NCBI GenBank assembly: GCA_030624695.1
Contig: JAUXJP010000063.1
Span: 1-6,274, forward strand
Direction of reading: 5' to 3'
Length of the DNA stretch: 6,274 bases
Origin: Candidatus Dadabacteria bacterium
GTDB taxonomy: Bacteria > Desulfobacterota_D > UBA1144 > Nemesobacterales > JAJCZQ01
Position 1 is the stretch's first letter; every line of letters starts with the position of its first letter. The translations under genes and the position numbers were made by a program. Below are positions 1 to 5,890 of the stretch, one piece after another. The notes beneath the pieces were generated by a model, which was not told the origin of the DNA, searched no databases, and saw only the letters and a list, made by a program, of their open reading frames with translations.

Positions 1-328
1 ACTTAAAATAATTAACAACAATGAGTTACTCAATTCAGTAGAAGAACTGGGCCGCTATTTTAAAGAAAAACTAAACCAGCTTCAGACAGAATATAAAGAG
101 CTTATAACCCAGGTAAGGGGTAAAGGGCTAATACTGGGGATTGAATTTTCTTCTGCCGAAATGGCAAAGAAAACCATTGATAAAACAATCTCTGAAGGAC
201 TGCTTACAATCCATACTGCCGGCAACGTAATGAGAATTCTTCCACCATTAAATACTACTAAAGAAGAGATAGACTTTGCTCTAGAGACAATAAATAAATC
301 TTTAAAAGAGGTGCATTCAGATGCCTAG
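1..328 (+). CDS. argD: Acetylornithine aminotransferase, C-terminal end (partial)
   Basis: This is the 3' end of a class-III PLP-dependent aminotransferase gene, open from base 2 to the TAG at 326-328, giving 108 visible residues. The C-terminal small domain is recognisable from VRGKGLILGIEF (visible residues 38-49) and from GNVMRILPPLNTTKEEID, which begins near residue 75; both are typical of the ArgD/OAT/GabT family. The PLP lysine and the start lie left of the window. Family knowledge: ArgD converts N-acetylglutamate semialdehyde and glutamate to N-acetylornithine and 2-oxoglutarate, in the cytoplasm. The visible part alone cannot separate ArgD from ornithine or succinylornithine aminotransferases. 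The ArgD call rests on the 8-base overlap with argF, an arrangement that suggests translational coupling in an arginine operon. No frameshift or internal stop is seen. Confidence 0.85.
   Translation, partial: LKIINNNELLNSVEELGRYFKEKLNQLQTEYKELITQVRGKGLILGIEFSSAEMAKKTIDKTISEGLLTIHTAGNVMRILPPLNTTKEEIDFALETINKSLKEVHSDA
308..313 (+). promoter_or_regulatory. Ribosome binding site of argF inside argD
   Basis: GAGGTG lies inside the last argD codons, 7 bases before the ATG at 321. It supports that start and an argD-argF mRNA in which argF initiation overlaps argD termination. Confidence 0.65.
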
Positions 329-1235
329 GCACTTTTTAAGCATTTTCGACCTCGAAAAGACAGAAATAGAGCAGCTAATTAACAGGGCCGGACAGTTGAA
401 AAAGGAAAAGAGGGGATCCGTCCCTCACCAGAGTCTACTGGGAAAGACAATTGGAATGGTGTTTGAGAAACTCTCAACGAGGACAAGAGTCTCTTTCCAG
501 GTAGCAATAAATGACCTGGGGGCAAGCCCTATATACCTGAATCCAAATGATATGCAGCTCGGGCGTGGGGAAATAATTCCGGATACCGCAAAAGTACTTT
601 CCTCCTATCTTGATGCTGTAATTATAAGGACATACGGCCAGGACCGAATCACCGAATTTGCATCAAATTCTTCAGTGCCGGTTATTAATGCATTAACGGA
701 CCTTGAACATCCAACACAGATAGTTGCTGACCTGTTTACCATTCAGGAACAGGGGATAGATATAAGCAGTTTTAACCTCACATATATTGGTGATGGAAAC
801 AATATTACGAACTCTTTTATAGCAGCTTCGGCTTTACTGGGTTACAACATCACAATCTGCTGCCCCGAAGGCTGCGAACCAAACGAGGGGATACTGTCTA
901 AATCCAGGGAACTTGGACAGAATAAAATAGATATTAACCATGACCCTGCCTCAGCTGTAAAAGATGCAGATGTAATCTACACGGATGTGTGGGTGAGCAT
1001 GGGCCAGGAAAATGACAGTGAAAACAAGGAAAATATATTTCAGCCCTACCAGATAAACAGTAATCTGCTGGATAGCTCTAAAGATAATATTGTGATTATG
1101 CACTGCCTGCCTGCACATAGGGGTGAAGAAATAACAGATGAAGTTTTTAGCAGCCCGAACTCCGTAGTTTTTGATCAGGCGGAAAACAAACTTCATGCCG
1201 GCAAAGCAATTCTTGAATATTTTATTAAAAATTAA
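321..1235 (+). CDS. argF: Ornithine carbamoyltransferase
   Basis: This cytoplasmic enzyme joins carbamoyl phosphate and ornithine to give citrulline, the step before argininosuccinate synthesis. The 304-residue length is normal for the family. The N-terminal carbamoyl-phosphate domain has STRTR (residues 52-56) and HPTQ (130-133). The C-terminal ornithine domain has GDGNN (157-161), DVWVSMG (222-228) and HCLPAHRG (261-268). The SMG loop and the HCLP cysteine distinguish ornithine carbamoyltransferase from aspartate carbamoyltransferase and argue against the acetyl- or succinylornithine-specific variants. The ATG at 321 overlaps the argD stop by 8 bases and has GAGGTG upstream. The TAA stop overlaps the stop of convergent uvrC by 4 bases (1232-1235). 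I see no terminator hairpin after it, so transcription may run antisense into uvrC. All expected active-site motifs are present. Confidence 0.96.
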   Translation: MPRHFLSIFDLEKTEIEQLINRAGQLKKEKRGSVPHQSLLGKTIGMVFEKLSTRTRVSFQVAINDLGASPIYLNPNDMQLGRGEIIPDTAKVLSSYLDAVIIRTYGQDRITEFASNSSVPVINALTDLEHPTQIVADLFTIQEQGIDISSFNLTYIGDGNNITNSFIAASALLGYNITICCPEGCEPNEGILSKSRELGQNKIDINHDPASAVKDADVIYTDVWVSMGQENDSENKENIFQPYQINSNLLDSSKDNIVIMHCLPAHRGEEITDEVFSSPNSVVFDQAENKLHAGKAILEYFIKN

Positions 1236-3046
1236 TTAAAATTCTCTTTTAGTATCACTGCAACTTTTTTATTCATACCGGGCAGTTTTGAAATCTCTTC
1301 GACAGTGGCAGACCTTATTTTTTCGAGGCTTCCAAAATGGTTTAGAAGTGTAATCCTTCTTCTCCTTCCGATTCCCGGTACATTATCAATTCCGGATGCT
1401 ACAAATTTCTGCCCCCTCTTCTTTCTATGATATTCAATAGCAAACCTGTGGGCTTCGTCCCTTACCCTCATAAGGAGATAAAGGCCCTGCTTATTATCAT
1501 TTAGTACAAATGGAGTTTTAATGCCGTCTACATATATTTTATCGAGTTCTCCTTCTTCTCTTCCCTTGGCAATAGATATAAGGTCCAGTTTATCAATGTA
1601 TCCAAGTTTACGTATTACCTTTGAAACAATACCAAGCTGTCCTTTTCCGCCGTCTATCATGATTAAATCGGGAAGTTCCCAGCCATCTTCCCCCGCCCGT
1701 TTAAACCTTCTACCCAGGATTTCATGCATACTGGCATAGTCATCGGGCCCTGCTACTGTTTTTATTTTATAGCGCCTGTACCTGTCTCTATCAGGCAATG
1801 CATCCGCAAACCTGACCATTGAAGCAACTGGGTTGGTACCCTGGATATTTGAGTTATCAAAACACTCAATTGTTCTAGGCAATGATACTAAGGAAAGTGA
1901 TTTTTTTAAACTTTCAAGTAAATCGGTGTTGCTTTTATTAGTAACAATTTTTTTATTAAAACTTTCCTCGGCATTTTTGTCAGCCAGTGATAAAAGCTTA
2001 AGTTTTGAACCCCTTACCGGCCTTGAAATTACTACTTTTTTTCCCTTTTTTTCCGAGAGCCATTCTTCGTACAGTTTTTTTTCTGTGATACTGGTCCCGA
2101 GAATAATTTCTTTTGGTATATACCTCCCATCCTGGTAAAACCTGCTTATAAACTGCTGCAATATCTCCTCTTTATTTGTATAAACCGCATTTAAAGAAAA
2201 TTCAGACTTGTCGATTATGGAACCGAATCTTGAGAAAAGCACAATAATTTCGAAACTTTCTTTGGCTTCAAATATGCCGATTATATCTTTATCATCAAAA
2301 TTAGAAGAAAGTACTTTCTGTACATCAAGGTCATTAGTGAGAAGTTTTATCTGGTCTCTAAGGTAGGCTGCTTCCTCAAAATTTGTATCCTCTGCAGCCC
2401 TGTACATATCTTTTTTAAGCATTGAAACAAGCTGTTTCTTATCCCCGCTTAAAAATGATTTTGCCTGAATTACTGCATCCGAATACTTTTCTTGACTTAC
2501 TTTATCTGCACACGGGCCAAGACATAGTTTGAGATTATAATTTAGACACGGCCTTTGCCAGTGGCGTTTAAATTTTTTATCTGTGCAGTCCCTTAGCTGA
2601 AAGAGTTTGTGAACAAGGTGTTTTGTCTGCTTAAGAGCACTGGCCGAGGCAAATGGGCCATAATAGAGTGAGCCGTCTTCCCTGACCCTCCTTGTTCTTA
2701 GAAGTTTTGGGAATTTATCCTTTTTCGTAATTGTTAAAAATGAATAACTTTTATCGTCCTTGAGCCTTATATTGTATTTTGGCTTGTGGGTCTTTATTAA
2801 TGAATTTTCAAGAATTAAGGCTTCTCTTTCACCTTTTGTTACTATGAAATCAATCGTATCAATTTCTTTTACCAGGTAGTTGATCTGCGGCCTGTTATCT
2901 CCACTTTGGTTGAAATAGGAACTTACCCTGCTTTTTAAGTCCTTAGCCTTTCCGATATAGACAGGTTTCCCGTTGGTATCGCGCATTATGTAAATACCGG
3001 TCTTTTTGGGAATATTCTTTAAAAGTGACTTTTTGGAATCAATCAT
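1232..3046 (-). CDS. uvrC: Excinuclease ABC subunit C (UvrC)
   Basis: UvrC is the nuclease of UvrABC nucleotide excision repair: recruited by UvrB at a lesion, it cuts the damaged strand on both sides. The 604 residues are a normal length and the domain order is complete. The N-terminal GIY-YIG nuclease (3' incision) has GIY 17-19, YIG 30-32, likely catalytic R40 and E80. A four-cysteine region follows (C154, C167, C175, C179). The UVR/UvrB-binding helix pair is around 205-240. The RNase H-like C-terminal nuclease (5' incision) has the expected D397 (FDNS), D465 (IDGGKGQ) and H533 (EAHRFA). A tandem helix-hairpin-helix occupies about 549-604, with PGIG and LPGM turns. A TGA directly before the ATG at 3046 means no upstream in-frame start exists. 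The Shine-Dalgarno match is poor, and no convincing promoter is seen in the short gap up to the terminator at 3098. Confidence 0.97.
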   Translation of the reverse strand: MIDSKKSLLKNIPKKTGIYIMRDTNGKPVYIGKAKDLKSRVSSYFNQSGDNRPQINYLVKEIDTIDFIVTKGEREALILENSLIKTHKPKYNIRLKDDKSYSFLTITKKDKFPKLLRTRRVREDGSLYYGPFASASALKQTKHLVHKLFQLRDCTDKKFKRHWQRPCLNYNLKLCLGPCADKVSQEKYSDAVIQAKSFLSGDKKQLVSMLKKDMYRAAEDTNFEEAAYLRDQIKLLTNDLDVQKVLSSNFDDKDIIGIFEAKESFEIIVLFSRFGSIIDKSEFSLNAVYTNKEEILQQFISRFYQDGRYIPKEIILGTSITEKKLYEEWLSEKKGKKVVISRPVRGSKLKLLSLADKNAEESFNKKIVTNKSNTDLLESLKKSLSLVSLPRTIECFDNSNIQGTNPVASMVRFADALPDRDRYRRYKIKTVAGPDDYASMHEILGRRFKRAGEDGWELPDLIMIDGGKGQLGIVSKVIRKLGYIDKLDLISIAKGREEGELDKIYVDGIKTPFVLNDNKQGLYLLMRVRDEAHRFAIEYHRKKRGQKFVASGIDNVPGIGRRRRITLLNHFGSLEKIRSATVEEISKLPGMNKKVAVILKENFN

Positions 3047-3097
3047 TCAAATATATTTTAAATAATTGAAAAATAATTTCAGGTATTTTTTAGCAAT

Positions 3098-3131
3098 AAA
3101 AAAAAGGCCGGTTAATAAACCGGCCTTTTTT
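3098..3131 (-). terminator. Intrinsic terminator of the small secreted-protein gene
   Basis: An 8-bp stem, GGCCGGTT (3106-3113) with AACCGGCC (3118-3125), encloses a 4-base AATA loop. It is flanked by 8 A (3098-3105) and 6 T (3126-3131) on the plus strand. Read leftward it is a GC-rich hairpin followed by 8 U, starting about 25 bases after the stop of the 86-residue gene. It also looks able to act rightward. It separates that gene from uvrC, so uvrC probably has its own promoter. Confidence 0.9.
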
Positions 3132-3155
3132 AAATATTAATTTTTCTTAAAAAAT

Positions 3156-3416
3156 TTAATAATCGTCGTCAATTCTTATAGCACTTGGTGGATATTCTAT
3201 GTTAAAAGCACCCCTGAACGGTTTTGAATCCAGAAACCAGTAACCACCCTTAACAAAAACGTTTAATAGAGCTATTGGCGGCCTGATAACAAGTGATGTT
3301 AACTTAAAGGGATGTAAAGCATCTCCCGGATTGTAATGATAATCCGTAACACCCTGTGCAAATGAAACCGATGAAAAAAGCAATATTCCCAGTAATGCAC
3401 CTAATAAATACTTCAT
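3156..3416 (-). CDS. Small secreted protein of unknown function (86 aa)
   Basis: I do not recognise a named family. Residues 1-20 form a clear Sec signal peptide: a lysine at position 2, a hydrophobic core (LLGALLGILLF) and a likely cleavage site after SFA (18-20), leaving a mature protein of about 66 residues that begins QGVTDYHYN. There is no lipobox cysteine, so it is probably periplasmic or surface-associated and not a lipoprotein. The mature part has LHPFKLTSLVIRPP (34-47), a moderately hydrophobic stretch (about 41-63) and an acidic end (DDDY). Small proteins with a HPxxL...RPxxxL...PFR-type layout occur in deltaproteobacterial-like genomes; this resemblance is from memory and unverified. 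Strong evidence that the gene is real comes from AAGGAGGTGG 8 bases before the ATG and a textbook terminator just after the stop. The gene appears monocistronic. Confidence 0.85.
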   Translation of the reverse strand: MKYLLGALLGILLFSSVSFAQGVTDYHYNPGDALHPFKLTSLVIRPPIALLNVFVKGGYWFLDSKPFRGAFNIEYPPSAIRIDDDY

Positions 3417-3424
3417 GTTTTAAT

Positions 3425-3434
3425 CCACCTCCTT
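3425..3434 (-). promoter_or_regulatory. Consensus ribosome binding site of the 86-residue protein gene
   Basis: Read on the minus strand this is AAGGAGGTGG, an almost complete match to the 16S rRNA 3' end, 8 bases before the ATG. It is much the strongest site in the window. It fixes the start and suggests high translation of this small secreted protein. Confidence 0.88.
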
Positions 3435-3497
3435 AACCAAACACCTTGTAAAAAGATTAAAGCAATAATATTATTAGTCAACAAAATAAATCTCTTA

Positions 3498-3526
3498 TTG
3501 AAACAGTTTTGACATATTCTTATAGT
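3498..3526 (+). promoter_or_regulatory. Candidate sigma-70-type promoter upstream of miaB
   Basis: TTGAAA (3498-3503), a 17-base gap and TATAGT (3521-3526) match the -35/-10 consensus at five of six positions each. Transcription would begin near 3533 and leave a leader of about 170 bases before the miaB ATG at 3705. The region is AT-rich, so chance matches are likely. On the other strand, TATAAG (3519-3524) overlaps the same -10 and could serve the divergent gene, but no -35 partner is seen for it. Confidence 0.4.
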
Positions 3527-3604
3527 GTATGAGGAACAAATTAAATGGAAGAGAATAGATATTTCTTTTTTATTAATGACTTCTTAAAGTTTCTACAACA
3601 ATTC

Positions 3605-3624
3605 ATTTAAACATAAGTTTAAAT
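3605..3624. repeat. Inverted repeat in the leader region of miaB
   Basis: ATTTAAAC (3605-3612) and GTTTAAAT (3617-3624) are perfect 8-bp inverted arms around a 4-base ATAA spacer, within the 288-base divergent intergenic region (3417-3704). The symmetry suits either a dimeric-regulator operator or a weak RNA hairpin. It is AT-rich and lacks a following T run, so it does not look like a terminator. It sits about 80 bases before the miaB start and downstream of the candidate promoter. Confidence 0.5.
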
Positions 3625-3704
3625 ATATATCTGTTTTTAACTGGAAGAAGAATAATTATGAATATTGACTAGGCATATTAATAGCGTTAAATTTAGAGTC
3701 GCCC

Positions 3705-5012
3705 ATGAAAAAAAAGTATTTATATTTAGAAACTTACGGCTGTCAGATGAATGAATATGATTCTGACAGGATACATAACGCACTTAATGTCGAACTTACC
3801 GGCAATCCAAAAGAAGCTGACTACATTATAGTAAATACATGTGCGATACGAGAGAAAGCTGATCAGAAAGCACTCAGCAGCATGGGAAGGTACAAACATT
3901 TAAAATCAGCTAATCCTGAACTAATTATTGGAATGGCAGGCTGCGTTGCGCAGCTTTATGGGAAGAAACTACTAAAACAGATGCCCTATCTTGATTTTGT
4001 ATTAGGGCCGCGTGCAATACCTAACCTCCCCCAGATAATTTCTGAGATTGAAACAGAAAACACCAGGAAAATAGATATTTCCTTTGATATTGAAGAGGTT
4101 TTTGAAGTTAACCCATTTCATGAAGCAGGCAGGGTAAGTGCCTTTGTCTCTATACAGCAGGGATGCAATAAAAGGTGTGCATACTGCATTGTACCTACTG
4201 TCCGGGGCAGTGAGGTAAACAGGCCCGTGGAGGACATAGTAAAAGAGGCTGTTTACCTGCTTTCAAAAGGGGTCAGGGAAATTACCCTTATTGGGCAGAC
4301 CGTAAATTCATGGAAACACGATAAATACAAGTTTGCCGATTTACTGAGAATCATTGGTGAGCTTGAAGGACTGGAAAGGCTCCGGTTTACAACTTCTTAT
4401 CCAAGGGACATAACAAAACGTATGGTAGAAGCAATGAAGGATGTAAAAGAAGTGTGCAGCCATATTCACCTCCCCGTACAGTCCGGTTCTGATAATGTGT
4501 TAAAACTTATGAACAGGACATATTCCAGGCAGTGGTATCTTGATAGCGTAAACAGGCTTAGGGATGCAATCCCCGATATCTCTATCTCAACGGATATGAT
4601 AATAGGTTTCCCGGGTGAAACAGATTCCGATTTTGAACAAACTGTAAGCCTGCTTGATGAAGTTGAGTTTGAAAGCTCTTTTTCATTCAAGTATTCACCA
4701 AGGCCCGGTACAGAAGGAGAAAAATTAGCAAAAACCTGCTCTATTGATGTTAAAATATGCAGTGAGAGGTTAAGCATCTTCCAGGAAAAACAAAAGTACA
4801 TTACCTTGAAAAAGAACCTGGAAAGAATCGGAAAAACAGAAGAAGTGCTTGTAGAAGGCTTCAGCAAACACGACAACAATTTTTTATTTGGCAGAACTAC
4901 ACATAACCGTATAATGAATTTTGAAGGTGGTGGAAAATTAGTTGGTAATATGGTAAATGTAAGAGTAGAAGAAGGTTTGCCAAATTCTTTACGGGGTGTA
5001 ATACCAAACTAG
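3705..5012 (+). CDS. miaB: tRNA-2-methylthio-N6-dimethylallyladenosine synthase (MiaB)
   Basis: MiaB is a radical-SAM methylthiotransferase that converts i6A37 to ms2i6A37 in tRNAs reading codons that begin with U. The 435-residue length fits. The N-terminal UPF0004 domain has the three cluster cysteines C13 (YGCQMN), C46 (NTCAIRE) and C80 (AGCVAQ). The radical-SAM core has CNKRCAYC, with C154, C158 and C161, followed by RGSE (167-170), GQTVNSW (197-203) and HLPVQSGS (255-262). A TRAM RNA-binding domain covers about 370-433. Features favouring MiaB over RimO or MtaB are the starting YGCQMNEYDSDRI and the RGSE sequence. The ATG at 3705 has only a weak AGAG site (3695-3698), but it matches the usual MiaB N terminus. 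The DUF151 gene follows after 19 bases and is probably cotranscribed. The substrate i6A would come from MiaA, whose gene is not in the window. Confidence 0.95.
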   Translation: MKKKYLYLETYGCQMNEYDSDRIHNALNVELTGNPKEADYIIVNTCAIREKADQKALSSMGRYKHLKSANPELIIGMAGCVAQLYGKKLLKQMPYLDFVLGPRAIPNLPQIISEIETENTRKIDISFDIEEVFEVNPFHEAGRVSAFVSIQQGCNKRCAYCIVPTVRGSEVNRPVEDIVKEAVYLLSKGVREITLIGQTVNSWKHDKYKFADLLRIIGELEGLERLRFTTSYPRDITKRMVEAMKDVKEVCSHIHLPVQSGSDNVLKLMNRTYSRQWYLDSVNRLRDAIPDISISTDMIIGFPGETDSDFEQTVSLLDEVEFESSFSFKYSPRPGTEGEKLAKTCSIDVKICSERLSIFQEKQKYITLKKNLERIGKTEEVLVEGFSKHDNNFLFGRTTHNRIMNFEGGGKLVGNMVNVRVEEGLPNSLRGVIPN

Positions 5013-5031
5013 GGTACAAGGTGAGGTTATA

Positions 5032-5508
5032 ATGTATCAGAAAATGAATGTTACAGGGATCGCAATATACCCCTTTACAAACAGTCCAATAGTAATTTTA
5101 AAAAGTGATGATGGCTTAAAAGTACTGCCTATTTGGGTAGGATTCATGGAGGCCAGTTCAATAGCTATGGAACTGGAAAAAACCCCGCGGGTAAGGCCAA
5201 TAACTCATGACCTTATTAAAAACATATTTGATCAGATCGATTTTACGCTATCCAAAATCGAGGTTACCGATCTTAAAGATAATACTTTTTATGCAAATAT
5301 TCATCTTAAGAATAACGGTAAGGAACATATATTTGATGCAAGGCCAAGTGATGCTATTGCAATAGCCATCAGGACCGGTGCCCCAATTTTTGTAAATGAA
5401 AAGGTTATTGAGGAGGCACAGAAGATCGAAATTGAAGAAAATGACGAGAAATTAAAAGACCTGCTTTCCCAGCTATCCGAAGATGATTTTGGAAACTACA
5501 AAATGTAG
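5032..5508 (+). CDS. Bifunctional nuclease family protein (BFN/DUF151)
   Basis: A 158-residue protein of the BFN/DUF151 family (COG1259). The signature is clear: LPIWVGFMEASSIAMEL (32-48), TPRVRPITHDLI (51-62) and DARPSDAIAIAIRTGAPIFV (102-121). The C-terminal part from about 125 is rich in Glu, Asp and Lys and looks helical or flexible; it lacks the UVR-type tail found in some relatives. Plant members are reported to have DNase and RNase activity. The bacterial role is not settled, so nuclease activity here is only inferred from the family. No signal peptide is present, so it should be cytoplasmic. The ATG at 5032 has GAGG (5023-5026) at good spacing, and the gene starts 19 bases after the miaB stop, which suggests one operon. 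It ends 9 bases from a convergent small gene with no terminator between. Confidence 0.92.
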   Translation: MYQKMNVTGIAIYPFTNSPIVILKSDDGLKVLPIWVGFMEASSIAMELEKTPRVRPITHDLIKNIFDQIDFTLSKIEVTDLKDNTFYANIHLKNNGKEHIFDARPSDAIAIAIRTGAPIFVNEKVIEEAQKIEIEENDEKLKDLLSQLSEDDFGNYKM

Positions 5509-5517
5509 AATTACCGT

Positions 5518-5733
5518 TTAATGAAAAGCGTGAGATTTTAATTCCTTTTTATCGGTAATTGTATATATGGTTTCCCTGCACTTTTCACACTGAAAATTAA
5601 CCCTTACCGGCGGATGGCTTATACCAATACTGACCATTAACCATCCCAGTAATGTATATTCGGAGTTTGGGACAATCCAGGGATCACCCATTTTGTAACC
5701 GCATTTGCAGGATTTACTATTCTCTAAAACCAT
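5518..5733 (-). CDS. Small zinc-ribbon-like protein of unknown function (71 aa)
   Basis: I do not recognise a named family. The protein has two cysteine pairs, CKC (C9, C11) near the N terminus and CEKC (C49, C52), which could hold one zinc ion as in a zinc ribbon. Between them lie GDPWIVPNSEY (16-26), a hydrophobic stretch (LLGWLMVSIGIS, 28-39) and HPPVRVNFQ (40-48). It could be a soluble domain with a buried core or a very short membrane-associated hairpin. There is no signal peptide. Codon use resembles the neighbours (AGG for arginine). The ATG at 5733 has a partial AGAG site 8 bases upstream and a perfect TATAAT about 36 bases upstream. It converges on the DUF151 gene with 9 bases between stops. 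The reading frame is probably real; the function is unknown. Confidence 0.7.
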   Translation of the reverse strand: MVLENSKSCKCGYKMGDPWIVPNSEYTLLGWLMVSIGISHPPVRVNFQCEKCRETIYTITDKKELKSHAFH

Positions 5734-5769
5734 AATTTAAGCTCTAAATATTAACCAGAATAATTTAAA

Positions 5770-5775
5770 ATTATA
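5770..5775 (-). promoter_or_regulatory. Candidate -10 element for the 71-residue protein gene
   Basis: Read on the minus strand this is TATAAT, a perfect -10 hexamer. It would start transcription near 5763 and give a leader of about 30 bases before the ATG at 5733. It lies just past the amt terminator (5840-5868), where a new promoter would be needed. No -35 match is present at 16-18 bases spacing, so support is partial. Confidence 0.4.
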
Positions 5776-5839
5776 CAAGTTGCTATTTATTCGTATCCGT
5801 ATTTACCGCTTAGCTTCAGACTTCTTGAATATTCAGGTT

Positions 5840-5868
5840 AAAAAAAAGCCCGCATAAAGCGGGCTTTA
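5840..5868 (-). terminator. Intrinsic terminator of amt
   Basis: A 6-bp GC stem, GCCCGC (5848-5853) with GCGGGC (5859-5864), encloses a 5-base ATAAA loop and extends by three A-T pairs on the outside. Read leftward it is followed by 8 U (A run 5840-5847 on the plus strand). It lies about 23 bases after the amt stop, so amt is the last gene of its transcript and the 71-residue gene is transcribed separately. Confidence 0.9.
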
Positions 5869-5890
5869 ATAGTAAACTTCCTGTTATTTA

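Noticed and set aside
1833..2138. Plus-strand open frame of 101 codons inside uvrC
   Set aside because: It lies wholly opposite the well-supported uvrC frame, and its Ser/Leu/Phe-rich translation is typical of an antisense shadow. The plus-strand frame at 1521-1739 is rejected for the same reason.
3509..3537. Perfect TTGACA at 3509-3514 as a -35 element
   Set aside because: No -10-like hexamer lies 16-18 bases downstream; the nearby TATAGT pairs much better with TTGAAA at 3498.
3665..3693. TTGACT, 17 bases, TAAATT just before miaB as a promoter
   Set aside because: The -10 is poor (four of six) and transcription would start only about five bases before the ATG, which leaves no room for a ribosome binding site.
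4466..4879. Minus-strand open frame of 137 codons inside miaB
   Set aside because: It is antisense to the conserved radical-SAM and TRAM parts of miaB, and its translation shows no recognisable domain. The minus-strand frame at 951-1196 inside argF is rejected likewise.
5509..5560. Inverted repeat AATTACCG / CGGTAATT (5509-5516 and 5553-5560) at the ends of the two convergent genes
   Set aside because: The arms are 36 bases apart, one arm is inside the 71-residue gene, and there is no adjacent T run, so it does not look like a terminator and is probably chance.
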